From NCBI GenBank assembly GCA_000230955.3, contig CP007060.1, positions 1,922,001 through 1,986,000 on the forward strand: a stretch of DNA of 64,000 nucleotides, read 5' to 3'. A model generated the notes under the pieces. That model saw nothing but the letters and a program-made list of their open reading frames with translations, was not told the DNA's origin and made no database searches. This DNA is from Halobacterium sp. DL1. Lineage in GTDB: Archaea > Halobacteriota > Halobacteria > Halobacteriales > Halobacteriaceae. Below are positions 16,795-24,829 of this stretch, piece after piece (the first letter of the stretch is position 1; each line of letters opens with the position of its first letter). The position numbers were made by a program, and so were the translations under genes.

Positions 16795-17904
16795 ATGGAC
16801 GTGGGTTCGGCCGAGGAGTTCACCGAGATGGGGACCCTCGGCGTCGAGGAGGAGTTCTTCGTCGTCGACAGCGACGGCGTTCCGACGTCGGGAACCGACA
16901 CGCTGGTGTACGAGTCCGACCCACCCGAACTGCTGGCGGGGCGCCTCGACCACGAACTGTTCAAGTTCATCGTCGAGACGCAGACGCCGAAACTCGATGG
17001 CCCCGCGGGCGCCGCGGACGCCGTCAAGGAGGTGCGGGCCGCGCTGGTTGCGCACGCTGAGGACAACGGCTTCCGCATCGCCGCAGCGGGCCTCCACCCC
17101 GCCGCCTACTGGCGCGAGCACGAACACGCGGAGAAACCCCGCTACCGCTCGCAGCTCGAACGCATCCAGTACCCGCAACACCGGAACACGACCGCCGGCC
17201 TCCACGTCCACGTCGGCGTGGACGACGCGGACAAGGCGGTGTGGGTGGCCAACCAGCTGCGCTGGCACATGCCCGTGATGCTCGCGCTCGGCGCGAACTC
17301 GCCGTTCTGGAACGGCTTCGACACGGGGCTGGCGTCGGCTCGGGCGAAGGTGTTCGAGGCGCTGCCGAACACCGGGATGCCGACGGCGTTCGACTCCTAC
17401 GAGGAGTTCGACCGGTTCGAGACGCTGATGGTCGAGAACGACGCCATCGACGACCGGGGCGAACTGTGGTACGACGTGCGCCCTCACTCGGGACACGGCA
17501 CCGTCGAGGTGCGCGCGCCCGACGGGCAGACCGACCCGGAGACGGTGGCGGCGTTCGTGGAGTACACGCACGCGCTGGTGGTGGACTACGCGGAGCGCTT
17601 CGAGGACAGCGCAGACCCCGAACCACCGGTGGCGGTCGGCGCCGCCGATGGGCCGGCGGCGCTCCGCCGCGAGGTGCTCGACGAGAACAAGTGGCGCGCG
17701 ACCCGGCACGGGCACGACGCGTCGTTCGTCCGCCGAGACGCCAGCGGCAACGTCGACCTCGGCGAGGTGGTCGAGCGGGAGTGCGACCGCCTCGACGTGT
17801 CCGGTATCCGAAACGTTCTGGGGCGCGAATCTGGCGCACAGCGTCAACGTCGGCTACTCGCAGAATCCGGGGAAGCGGCGCTCTACGAGTCGCTCGTGCT
17901 GTAG
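16795..17904 (+). CDS. gshA: Glutamate-cysteine ligase (GCS2/YbdK type)
   Basis: A 369-residue ATP-dependent ligase joining glutamate and cysteine. Haloarchaea use gamma-glutamylcysteine as their main thiol. Signatures of the GCS2 family: [11 protein letters not shown] near 14-24, [17 protein letters not shown]-type metal/substrate segment near 132-147, [16 protein letters not shown] near 166-181 and a late [15 protein letters not shown] segment near 235-249. Monocistronic between flpA and an HTH gene. The C-terminal 30 residues include [11 protein letters not shown], as in homologues. Confidence 0.9.
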   Translation: MDVGSAEEFTEMGTLGVEEEFFVVDSDGVPTSGTDTLVYESDPPELLAGRLDHELFKFIVETQTPKLDGPAGAADAVKEVRAALVAHAEDNGFRIAAAGLHPAAYWREHEHAEKPRYRSQLERIQYPQHRNTTAGLHVHVGVDDADKAVWVANQLRWHMPVMLALGANSPFWNGFDTGLASARAKVFEALPNTGMPTAFDSYEEFDRFETLMVENDAIDDRGELWYDVRPHSGHGTVEVRAPDGQTDPETVAAFVEYTHALVVDYAERFEDSADPEPPVAVGAADGPAALRREVLDENKWRATRHGHDASFVRRDASGNVDLGEVVERECDRLDVSGIRNVLGRESGAQRQRRLLAESGEAALYESLVL

Positions 17905-17930
17905 GCCGACGGGGGCCGCGGGGCGAAGGG

Positions 17931-17938
17931 TTTTTTAC
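17931..17938 (+). promoter_or_regulatory. T-rich box upstream of the winged-helix gene
   Basis: TTTTTTAC, 35-42 bp before the ATG at 17973. It could serve as promoter for that gene and also as a U-tract terminator for gshA just upstream. Confidence 0.4.
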
Positions 17939-17972
17939 CCGGCCGTCGCTTGTGTCCCGATTGAGACAACGC

Positions 17973-18455
17973 ATGTCCGAGGACGCAAGCGAGAACACAG
18001 ACGCGGAGGGCCGGTCCGCACGGGACCGATTAGGGGCGGAGAAAGAGCGCGCCGTCGCGGGGTTCGACAAGGGCATCGTCGACATCCTGTCGTGGGTCCT
18101 GGACACGGAGACGCGCGCCCGCATCTTCGTCTACCTCCGGCAACACCCCTGGAGCACCAGCGAGGAAGTCGCCGACGGCACGGGGCTCTACCCCTCGACC
18201 GTCCGCGAGGCGCTCGCGGAACTGGCCGGCGAGGACGTCGTCGACAGGCGCAAGCGCCAGAGCGAGGGCGCCGGCAACAACCCCTACGAGTACACCGCCA
18301 TCCCGCCGAGCGACCTCGTCGGCGGCGTCGCCGGCCGCGTCCAGGACGAACTCAACACCGTGTTCAACCTCGACGCCCACCTCGGGAACGGCGACAACAC
18401 GGACGCAGACGCGGAACCCGTCAACATCGAGGTCGAGGACAGGGAGAGCGCGTGA
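17973..18455 (+). CDS. Winged-helix transcriptional regulator
   Basis: A 160-residue DNA-binding protein. After a 30-residue acidic, disordered start, the winged helix runs from LSWVLDTETRARIFVYLRQ (near 40) through the recognition helix GLYPSTVREALAELAGED (near 71-88), then a wing with RRKRQSEGAGNNPYEYTAIPP (near 91-111). The C-terminal tail is acidic. The fold is ArsR/TrmB-like; no effector domain is present. Target genes unknown; it is placed between gshA and coaD. Confidence 0.82.
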   Translation: MSEDASENTDAEGRSARDRLGAEKERAVAGFDKGIVDILSWVLDTETRARIFVYLRQHPWSTSEEVADGTGLYPSTVREALAELAGEDVVDRRKRQSEGAGNNPYEYTAIPPSDLVGGVAGRVQDELNTVFNLDAHLGNGDNTDADAEPVNIEVEDRESA

Positions 18456-18494
18456 ACCCAAACTGCTAAACGACGCGGGGACCTCCGCGAGCGT

Positions 18495-18971
18495 ATGAAC
18501 GTCGCTCTCGGCGGGACGTTCGACCCGGTCCACGACGGCCACCGGAAACTGTTCGAGCGCGCGTTCGAACTCGGTGACGTCACCGTCGGGTTGACCAGCG
18601 ACGAGTTGTCGACGCAGACGCGACACGTCCAGCGGCCGGTACGCTCCTTCGAGGAGCGCGAGGCCGACCTGGAGGCGGAGCTCGCTGCTCTCGCCGGGGA
18701 GCACGGTCGGGAGTTCGAGGTTCGGACACTGGAGGAGCCGACGGGCATCGCCACCGAGGAGCGATTCGACGTGCTCGTGGTCTCTCCGGAGACGAAACAC
18801 GGCGGCGAGAAGATCAACGAGATCCGCGAGGAGCGGGGCTTCGACCCGCTGGAGATCGAGATCGTCGACCACGTCCGCGCCGAGGACGGCGACATCATCT
18901 CCTCGACCCGCATCGTCAACGGCGAGATAGACGAGCACGGCAATCTCACGCCAGAGCGCGAGGGCCGGTAG
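18495..18971 (+). CDS. coaD: Archaeal phosphopantetheine adenylyltransferase
   Basis: A 158-residue nucleotidyltransferase catalysing the dephospho-CoA-forming step of coenzyme A synthesis. GGTFDPVHDGHRKLFERAF (5-23) contains the HxGH motif; late ISSTRIVNGEID matches the ISSTxIR-type motif. The size and the TKHGGEKINEIREERGF segment point to the archaeal PPAT group rather than NMN or FAD cytidylyltransferases. It has its own TATA-like box (TGCTAAACG) 23-31 bp upstream. Confidence 0.9.
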   Translation: MNVALGGTFDPVHDGHRKLFERAFELGDVTVGLTSDELSTQTRHVQRPVRSFEEREADLEAELAALAGEHGREFEVRTLEEPTGIATEERFDVLVVSPETKHGGEKINEIREERGFDPLEIEIVDHVRAEDGDIISSTRIVNGEIDEHGNLTPEREGR

Positions 18972-19280
18972 CTACCAGGAGGGCGGTTCGAATCCCGCGT
19001 CCTCGAGAATCTCCTTCCAGCGCTGCTGAATCACCAGCCGAGAGACATCCGCGGCCTCTGCGACCGCGGTCTGGGAGCGCTGGTCGCCGGCGATGAGCGC
19101 GCCCGCGTAGACGCTGGCCGCGACTGCTGCCGGCTTCGAGCGCTCCTCGTTCGGCACCGCCGAGAGGAACAGGTCCTTGGCGGTAGCGCGAGCCTCCGCG
19201 TCGATGTCGAGGGCGTCCGCTACTGCCTCGAGTTCGTCCAGCCACGCTTGCTGGTCCACCTCGTCCCCCGCGCGGTACAT
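18972..19280 (-). CDS. TFB-like protein with a single cyclin repeat
   Basis: A 102-residue protein corresponding to one cyclin fold of archaeal TFB. It has the core pattern ARATAKDLFLSAVPNEERSKPAAVAASVYAGAL (given here as a region, residues 30-62) and the DNA-reading helix-turn-helix TAVAEAADVSRLVIQQRWKEIL (71-92), which resembles the second cyclin repeat of TFB. The zinc ribbon and B-reader are missing, so it cannot recruit polymerase as TFB does. It could act as a regulator or TBP-binding competitor. It converges on coaD with no gap. Confidence 0.82.
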   Translation of the reverse strand: MYRAGDEVDQQAWLDELEAVADALDIDAEARATAKDLFLSAVPNEERSKPAAVAASVYAGALIAGDQRSQTAVAEAADVSRLVIQQRWKEILEDAGFEPPSW

Positions 19281-19366
19281 ACCCGTTCGTTGGTCGTCAC
19301 GAACGTAAACCTTCGCCGGGCGCGGAGCGCAATTCTCATTTAGGTGCCTCCGATAGTCGGGAGTGC

Positions 19367-19450
19367 GCGCGGGTAGCCAAGCCAGGAAAAGGCGTAGCGC
19401 TTAGGACGCTATCCCGTAGGGGTCCGCCGGTTCAAATCCGGTCCCGCGCA
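19367..19450 (+). tRNA. tRNA-Leu (UAG)
   Basis: An 84-nt class II tRNA. Acceptor stem GCGCGGG (19367-19373) pairs with CCCGCGC (19443-19449), discriminator A. Anticodon loop CTTAGGA gives anticodon UAG between stems TAGCG and CGCTA. A long variable arm (TCCCGTAGGGGTCC) and T arm CCGG-TTCAAAT-CCGG are present. No intron; CCA is not encoded. Confidence 0.95.
19427..19448 (+). repeat. 22-bp direct repeat, copy 1 (tRNA-Leu T arm and acceptor end)
   Basis: CCGGTTCAAATCCGGTCCCG plus CG inside the tRNA gene is repeated exactly at 19589-19610. The arrangement matches the attachment-site duplication left by tRNA-targeting integrative elements. Confidence 0.7.
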
Positions 19451-19610
19451 CTGCGAGACGCGAACGGAGTGAGCGTCTCGGGAACCGTGAACGGCGAGCG
19501 GAGCGAGCCGTGAACGAGAGCGAACGAAGTGAGCGAAGAAGCAGGCGCGGATTTGAACCCTGGAAGACGAGCGACAGCGAGTCTTCCTCCGGTTCAAATC
19601 CGGTCCCGCG
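19451..19610 (+). repeat. Hairpin-rich spacer ending in a second copy of the tRNA-Leu 3' end
   Basis: No gene is seen. Inverted repeats follow one another: CGAGACGC/GCGTCTCG (19454-19480), ACGGC/GCCGT (19491-19511) and GGAAGAC/GTCTTCC (19562-19587). Their loops share words like GAACGGAGTGAGC. A reversed partial T-arm copy (GCGCGGATTTGAACC, near 19545) precedes the exact 22-bp repeat at 19589-19610. It looks like a remnant of integration or of repeated tRNA-end duplication. Confidence 0.6.
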
Positions 19611-19670
19611 TACGGTCTGTCCGAGTGAAACGAGAAAACGGAGGACGACGGTCCAGACAGGTCGACCGTC

Positions 19671-19964
19671 TCAGTCCAGGCTCTCCGTGGGGGCGGTTTC
19701 GAGCGAAACCGCACCGCCGGCGGTGACGTGCACCTCGAATCCGTGGTACGTGAACCGGACCGCGCCGGTGCCGAGGCTGTTGACGCTCGGTCGTGAGTGG
19801 AACAGGGAGTTGAGTGCGTCGGGGTCGACGACGTCGTAGAGTGGGTCGAGGTCGACGGCGTCGACGCCTGTCTCGGCGGCAACCGCGTCGACGATCTTTC
19901 GTGTAATCCGGTCGGATTCCGCTGCAGTGTGAGGAGATTCGATGCCGATTGTGGACTGTTCCAT
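19671..19964 (-). CDS. HalOD1 output-domain protein
   Basis: A 97-residue stand-alone HalOD1 domain, a haloarchaeal module usually linked to signal transduction. The family pattern: ITRKIVDAVAAETGVDAVDLDPLYDVVDPDAL as a region (residues 20-51), then a beta-hairpin RFTYHGFEVHVTAGGAVSL near 68-86. No receiver or sensor domain is attached. It lies just downstream of the two response-regulator genes on the same strand, 139 bp from the second, so may share their regulon but has its own promoter space. Confidence 0.85.
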   Translation of the reverse strand: MEQSTIGIESPHTAAESDRITRKIVDAVAAETGVDAVDLDPLYDVVDPDALNSLFHSRPSVNSLGTGAVRFTYHGFEVHVTAGGAVSLETAPTESLD

Positions 19965-20103
19965 CGTACTCTATCCAAATACACGGTAGAGAATATGGAT
20001 TTGGTCTCCGTACGAAGCCCCTCTCGCCGAGCGGGGCTATGAGTGTAGGGTCGCCGCCCTGAGAACCGTCGAAACGGTGGTTTCCGGCGCTCCGTCTCCA
20101 GGC

Positions 20104-22266
20104 CTACGACATGTCGTCGTCGAGCAGTTGGTGGAATATCTTCTGCTGGGCGGCCCGGAGGTGGGAGTTGAACGTCGGCTGTGCGATGTCCATCGTCCCC
20201 GCAATCTCGCTCGCGGTACGGGTCCGGGGCTCCTCGAAGTAGCCGCTGAAGTAGGCGATCTGGAGGGTCTCCAGCTGGCGGTCTGTGAGCGTATCGAACA
20301 TCCGACCGCGGAGTTCCAGCGGCGAGCGCTGGGGTTGCTGGTGGGTCCGCTGGGCGACCAGCTCCGAGCCCGGGTAGTGCTCCTGGAACATCTCGACGAA
20401 CTCGCGGACGGCCGCGTCGGCGGCCATCTCGACGACCACGGTGGCCGTTCCGTCTGCCATCTCGTAGGTGTGCAGCCGGCCGCCGTGGTCGAGCGTCGTC
20501 GCCGCGAGACTCTCGCTCGTCAGGTCCGCCTCGAAGAGGCAGACCGTCTCCTCGTCCTCGCCGGTCTCGGAGATGAGCGTGACCGTCGACGCCGGGAGCC
20601 GGTGTGTGAACTCGAGGCCCTCCTCGGCTTCGAAACCTCGCGTGGAGTAGAACCCGCGGACGCCGCCGTCGGGCCGGAGGACGATGCTCTCGAGGAAGAA
20701 CTCGGCGCCGAGCTCCTTGGCGACCTCGACGAGTCCCAGGTTCGAGTTCGTGACGTCGAAGGTGAGCCGACGGATCTGGCTGCTGAGCAGCGCTTTCTTC
20801 CGCTCGACGGCGTTGATGGCGTACGCGATGGTGTCGGCGAGCTCCGTCAGGACGGCCTGTTCCAGTTCGTCGAACACGCCGGGCTGGCCCGAGTAGATGT
20901 TGAGGATGCCGTACAGCGTGCCGTCGTATATCAGCGGGAGCGAGATTGAGGCGTGGTAGCCGTAGTTGAGCGCTTGCTGTCGCCACGACTCGAAGGCGCG
21001 GTTCTCCAGGATGCTGTTGACGACCTGGGGTTCCCTGGTGAGCACTGCCCTCCTCGCCGGCCCCTGCGCCTCCGCGTCCTCGGCAGTGCTGATGCTGATT
21101 TCGTCGAGGTAGCTCTCCCCGGAACCCGCGGACGCCCTGGGCGTGAGTTGCTCGGCCACCGTGTCGTGCTCGCCGATCCAGGCGAGTTCGTACGGGCCGG
21201 CGTCCGTCAGCTGCTCGCAGACGACCGACTCGATCTCCGCCCGCGTCGACGCCTGGACGAGCGCCTGGGCGATGTTCCGGATGATGTCGTTGACGCGGTT
21301 GAGTCGTTCGAGCGCCTCGGTCTGCTCCTGAAGGGTCTGTTCGCGCTCGTAGAGCTTTCGCTCGCGGTCCACCCGGTCCAGGGCCGACTCGAGGTTCCCC
21401 GCGACGGTCTCCGCGAACTCGAAGTTCGTCGCGCTGAACCCCGGCGACTCGGTCGCGCCCGCGACGAACACGCCGTGCTGGGTGAGCGGGAAGATGGCGA
21501 GCTCCGAAACCGAACCGTCGGTCGTTTCGTCCTCGGCCAGCGAGATGCGACGGTTCTCGTTCCCGACGAACGACTGCCAGCCGGCGCCATCCCCCCGCTC
21601 GAGGAGGCCGCTGGTCGCGAGCAGTTCCGCGGCCGCGTCCGTGGCCCGCGTCGGTTCGAGGACGCCCGTCTCCCCGTCGTACAGCGCGACGGCGGCGACG
21701 GGCAGACCGAGGAACTCCTCGGCCGCCTCGACCACGTACTCGCTCACCTCGGTGCCGGTCTGGGCGTCCATCAGGTCTCGGGTCAGCGTGTTGAGCGCCT
21801 CCAGTTGCTGGCGCCGACGTGTCTGCTCTCGCTCCTGGCGGTTGCGCTCGATTGCGTGGTGGATAGTGCGGACGAGCAGTTCGCTCTCCACCTCGTCTTT
21901 CACGAGGTAGTCCTGGGCGCCGTTCTTGATAGCCTCGATGCCGATCTGGTCGGTGCTGAGGCCCGTGAGCACGACGACCGGGAGGAACGTCGTCGCGTCG
22001 ATGACGGTGGCGAGCGTGTCGAGGCCCGTGCTGTCCGGGAGGCCGAGGTCGAGGAGCAGGACATCGATGTCGCCGGCCGAGAGCCTGTCGAGGCCGGCCG
22101 AGAGGCGCTCTTCACGGTGGACCGTCGCACCTCCGGCGACCGATTCGGTGGCGTCGACGCGCTGGAGCAGTTCACCGGCGTCCTGGAGCATCTCCTCGAT
22201 CAGCCGCGCGTCGCCCGGGTTGTCCTCGATGAGGAGGACGTCGAGTTCGTCCGTGCTCATCGTCAC
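20104..22266 (-). CDS. Response regulator with GAF domains and bacterio-opsin-activator HTH
   Basis: A 720-residue signalling protein. Domains in order: CheY-like receiver (8-125; acidic pocket E14/D15, phospho-acceptor D73 in [10 protein letters not shown]123), a coiled linker, a GAF domain (about 150-290), a second GAF-like region with [16 protein letters not shown] (about 320-470), a bat-type middle domain, and the HTH_10 domain from about residue 660 ([22 protein letters not shown]). Such proteins sense small ligands, redox or light and directly control transcription. Its start overlaps the stop of the upstream receiver gene by 4 bp. Confidence 0.9.
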   Translation of the reverse strand: MTMSTDELDVLLIEDNPGDARLIEEMLQDAGELLQRVDATESVAGGATVHREERLSAGLDRLSAGDIDVLLLDLGLPDSTGLDTLATVIDATTFLPVVVLTGLSTDQIGIEAIKNGAQDYLVKDEVESELLVRTIHHAIERNRQEREQTRRRQQLEALNTLTRDLMDAQTGTEVSEYVVEAAEEFLGLPVAAVALYDGETGVLEPTRATDAAAELLATSGLLERGDGAGWQSFVGNENRRISLAEDETTDGSVSELAIFPLTQHGVFVAGATESPGFSATNFEFAETVAGNLESALDRVDRERKLYEREQTLQEQTEALERLNRVNDIIRNIAQALVQASTRAEIESVVCEQLTDAGPYELAWIGEHDTVAEQLTPRASAGSGESYLDEISISTAEDAEAQGPARRAVLTREPQVVNSILENRAFESWRQQALNYGYHASISLPLIYDGTLYGILNIYSGQPGVFDELEQAVLTELADTIAYAINAVERKKALLSSQIRRLTFDVTNSNLGLVEVAKELGAEFFLESIVLRPDGGVRGFYSTRGFEAEEGLEFTHRLPASTVTLISETGEDEETVCLFEADLTSESLAATTLDHGGRLHTYEMADGTATVVVEMAADAAVREFVEMFQEHYPGSELVAQRTHQQPQRSPLELRGRMFDTLTDRQLETLQIAYFSGYFEEPRTRTASEIAGTMDIAQPTFNSHLRAAQQKIFHQLLDDDMS

Positions 22267-22715
22267 TCGTCACCTGGCGGGAGCCGGACGACGGAGAGCC
22301 AGAACTGCTTGAACGACTTCACCACCTCGATGAACTCGCTGGGGTCGACGGGTTTCGTCAGGTACGCGTTCGCCTGCAGCTCGTAGGACTGTGCCACGTC
22401 CTCCTGGGCCTCTGAACTCGTGAGGACGATGACGGGGATGCGAGCGAGGTCCGGGTCGGCGCGCACCTCCGCGAGTACCTCGTCGCCGTTCTTCCGCGGC
22501 AGATTGAGGTCCAGCAACACGATGTCCGGAGTCGGCGCGTCCGCGTGCTCGCCCTCGTTGCGGAGGAACGCCAGCGCCTCGTCCCCGTCGTTGACGACGT
22601 GGAGGTCGTTGTATATCTGGCCGTTCTTGAACGCCTCCTGCGTGAGTCGCACGTCCCCCGGGTTGTCCTCGACGAGCAGGATGTCGACGTGCTCCTGAGG
22701 CGACTGCTCGGTCAC
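22263..22715 (-). CDS. Single-domain response regulator (CheY/Rcp1-like)
   Basis: A 150-residue receiver. D17 in [10 protein letters not shown], phospho-acceptor D69 in [12 protein letters not shown] and K121 in [11 protein letters not shown] are all in place, with the [15 protein letters not shown] segment typical of phytochrome-associated Rcp1-like regulators. A GTG start at 22715 is chosen because the receiver begins there; longer frames upstream are arginine-rich and unsupported. It is first in an operon with the GAF/HTH_10 protein. No histidine kinase is adjacent; the nearest is at 48.9-50.8 kb. Confidence 0.88.
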   Translation of the reverse strand: MTEQSPQEHVDILLVEDNPGDVRLTQEAFKNGQIYNDLHVVNDGDEALAFLRNEGEHADAPTPDIVLLDLNLPRKNGDEVLAEVRADPDLARIPVIVLTSSEAQEDVAQSYELQANAYLTKPVDPSEFIEVVKSFKQFWLSVVRLPPGDE

Positions 22716-22915
22716 CACGACCACCTCTCCCCTGTCCCGGGGGTCGTCAGGTCGTCGACGACGGTGGCCACGACCGAGTCGCCCCGGTCGTCTCCCCCAG
22801 TGGTGTGCTTGCGCCACGCGGCTCCGGTTCTCGCCGCCGACCGGCGGACGGCGCACGGATTCACTCGGGTGGGCCTACTCATCTCGATACCCTACCTCGG
22901 CCACGTCCGTAAACT
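22716..22915. other. Upstream region of the response-regulator operon
   Basis: About 200 bp of GC-rich DNA without a convincing gene. It should contain the operon promoter; the only AT-rich stretch of note here is near 22880-22920, next to the inserted MITE. Confidence 0.4.
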
Positions 22916-22923
22916 CTTCACTC

Positions 22924-23140
22924 GGCTCTGTAGTTTCGCTAGGCGGCGCTACAATTGGTGAGAAATTGCTCCTGAACTGTCGGTAGATGGACTTATGCTC
23001 CGAATAGACCGCAGTCTCTTGATTTTCTCGAAATCCGATTGGAAGAACCGCCGGACAATGCTAAAAATCACGTGGTAAAATAGGGAATATACTGGCCAAA
23101 ATAGCCCAAATCGACTGCTGTCTAGCGAAACTACAGAGCC
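22924..23140. mobile_element. 217-bp MITE with 19-bp terminal inverted repeats
   Basis: The ends are perfect 19-bp inverted repeats: GGCTCTGTAGTTTCGCTAG at 22924-22942 and its reverse complement at 23122-23140. The element is flanked by an exact 8-bp direct repeat CTTCACTC (22916-22923 and 23141-23148), a target-site duplication. The interior is AT-rich compared with its surroundings and has no plausible transposase. This is a miniature inverted-repeat transposable element mobilised in trans by an 8-bp-duplicating transposase; the parent family cannot be named from here. Confidence 0.93.
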
Positions 23141-23258
23141 CTTCACTCTAAATCCGACGTGTAGGGCGGTCGGCGGTCGTTCCACTCTCGGGTTCGGCCG
23201 CCCCCGCCAGAATTCCTTTGCGCGTGGAAAGCGTCCGGACGACTAGCGGTGAGTTCCT

Positions 23259-23993
23259 ATGGTAACTACAACTCCGACTACCAAGACCGTCGACGCCATC
23301 GTCGCCGACTGGCCCGATTCCGGTCCAGGCAACCAGCTCCCGAGGGAGACCGCAGAGAAGATGCGCGAGAAGTACGGCGAACCCGACGAAGCCACGCCGA
23401 ACCGCCTGGTCTGGCACGACAACGGGCCGTGGAAACGGACCGAAGTCCACCGTAACGGACCGGAACACCGGTTCCCCGTCCCGCACGTCGACCACCTCTA
23501 CCAGTTCGTCGACTACCAGGTGCCGCCGGAGAAACACGACGACCTCGCGCGGTTCGACGGGAGCCTCCTGCTCCGCCGGACAGAGGGCGAGATGGGCGTC
23601 ACGTGCCACAGGGAGGAGGCGAACATCCTCGGACTGAACCTGGCACACGACGTCGTCGACGGCGACCGGACCGTCGAGGAGGCCCGCGAGGACTACGCGG
23701 CCATCAACGCGAAGCTGATGGCGGGCGGCTCGCCGGCGTACACACAGCGCTTCCAGTTCCCGCTCCCGAGCGACGACCAGCGCGACCCGGACGTGACGAT
23801 ACTCACCGAGGAGCTCAAGCGCCGACGCCGCGGGCTCGCGGTCGCCGGACTCGCGCTCGTCGGTCTCCTCTTCGTCCTCGCGCGACGACGCGGGGGACAG
23901 CAGGAGCAGTCGGGTTCCGGGAGGGCGGACGAACCCACCGAGGGCATCGAAACGTCCGGCGAAGCGAAGGGGCGGTTCCCCGGCCTGACGTAG
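23259..23993 (+). CDS. Conserved protein of unknown function with C-terminal membrane anchor
   Basis: A 244-residue protein. Residues 1-170 form a soluble domain with a striking conserved-looking core: ATPNRLVWHDNGPWKRTEV, PVPHVDHLYQFVDYQVPPEK, LARFDGSLLLRRTEGEM and NILGLNLAHDVVDG. A hydrophobic helix (LAVAGLALVGLLFVLA, near 192-207) and a disordered tail follow. I recall similar hypothetical proteins, with the WHDNGPWKR motif, from soil bacteria, which hints at transfer between domains; this needs a search. It is next to the MITE and to a YciE-like gene on the other strand. Confidence 0.75.
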   Translation: MVTTTPTTKTVDAIVADWPDSGPGNQLPRETAEKMREKYGEPDEATPNRLVWHDNGPWKRTEVHRNGPEHRFPVPHVDHLYQFVDYQVPPEKHDDLARFDGSLLLRRTEGEMGVTCHREEANILGLNLAHDVVDGDRTVEEAREDYAAINAKLMAGGSPAYTQRFQFPLPSDDQRDPDVTILTEELKRRRRGLAVAGLALVGLLFVLARRRGGQQEQSGSGRADEPTEGIETSGEAKGRFPGLT

Positions 23994-24064
23994 CACCGGT
24001 CACCGACGCGACTCGGCGGGTCGCGGGCCTCAGAGACGCCCACATCTCGGGACCGCGCCGGCCC

Positions 24065-24586
24065 TCAGCCGGTGAGCCTGGTCCACAGTGACTTCAGCCC
24101 CGACCCGTTCGACACCGCCTTCAGCTTCTTGAGGGCCTGCTGCTCCTCCTCGAGGTTCTCCGCCAGCGGGTCCGTCACGTCGTCGCCGAGGCCGGCCTTC
24201 TTCGCGGTCAGCAGCAGCGCCTCGTAGCTGGCGATTTCGAACCGCTCGGTCTCCATGCCGGCGCCGATGTAGTGGACGTCCCGCAGGTCGTCGACCGTGA
24301 CGCTCTCGTCGTACACGGCCTTCTCCTCGAGGAGCGCGTCGACGACGAGGTTCTCCCGCCGCGTGGGTTCCCTGCCGAGCGCCAAGAACGCAGCCTCCAC
24401 CCGTTCGACGTGCTCTTTGGTCTGCTCACGGTGCGTCTCGAACCCCTCGCTGAGCGTCTCGCTTTTGGCCATCTGGGACAGCTCGCCGAGGGGCTCGACG
24501 AGCTTCACCTCCATGTCGTAGACGGCCTCGAGTTCGTAGACGAACTGGTCCTCCAGATTCCGAATCCGCATCTGTGGTGCACTCAT
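24065..24586 (-). CDS. YciE-like ferritin-fold protein (DUF892)
   Basis: A 173-residue four-helix protein of the DUF892/YciE group (PF05974). The pattern starts LEDQFVYELEAVYDMEVKLVEPL (region 10-32); other helices carry HREQTKEHVERVEAAFLALG and HYIGAGMETERFEIASYEALL. Glutamates and histidines are placed for a diiron site, and relatives are linked to stress responses. The ATG at 24586 is preferred to one 30 nt upstream as it starts the conserved region. Bacterial homologues are common next to stress genes, like its neighbour at 23259. Confidence 0.82.
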   Translation of the reverse strand: MSAPQMRIRNLEDQFVYELEAVYDMEVKLVEPLGELSQMAKSETLSEGFETHREQTKEHVERVEAAFLALGREPTRRENLVVDALLEEKAVYDESVTVDDLRDVHYIGAGMETERFEIASYEALLLTAKKAGLGDDVTDPLAENLEEEQQALKKLKAVSNGSGLKSLWTRLTG

Positions 24587-24797
24587 GTCGTCAGGCCGGT
24601 TCGTGACTGCTGCCAAAACGACTGTGGGCCACGAACCGTCGCGGTGGGGTCGGCTACTCCACGGTTGGCCGCGTCTCCACCCCTGGTTGTGGACCTGTCC
24701 GAGTCAAGCGGGCGGCCCTGTCGGCATCCAGGCACGGTCGAATTCCGCCCGTCCGCGGCAGACAGTCGTCTGACAGCCCCGTGCCGGGGCCGCTAAC

Positions 24798-24806
24798 CTT
24801 TTTGCG
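24798..24806 (+). promoter_or_regulatory. TATA-like box of dacZ
   Basis: CTTTTTGCG lies 24-32 bp before the ATG. The preceding 200 bp (24587-24797) hold no gene that I can see. Confidence 0.4.
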
Positions 24807-24829
24807 GGCGCGGTGAGAGGCTTACGCAA

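Noticed and set aside
19451-19610. A second tRNA gene after tRNA-Leu(UAG)
   Set aside because: Only the T arm and acceptor 3' half are present; no anticodon arm or 5' acceptor strand can be drawn.
22716-22856. Longer N-terminus for the single-domain response regulator
   Set aside because: The extra residues are Arg/Gly-rich with no receiver homology; the GTG at 22715 begins the domain normally.
22949-23185. Possible small protein inside the MITE
   Set aside because: Starts inside the element, runs across its end and the target duplication, and reads through the inverted repeat; no transposase feature.
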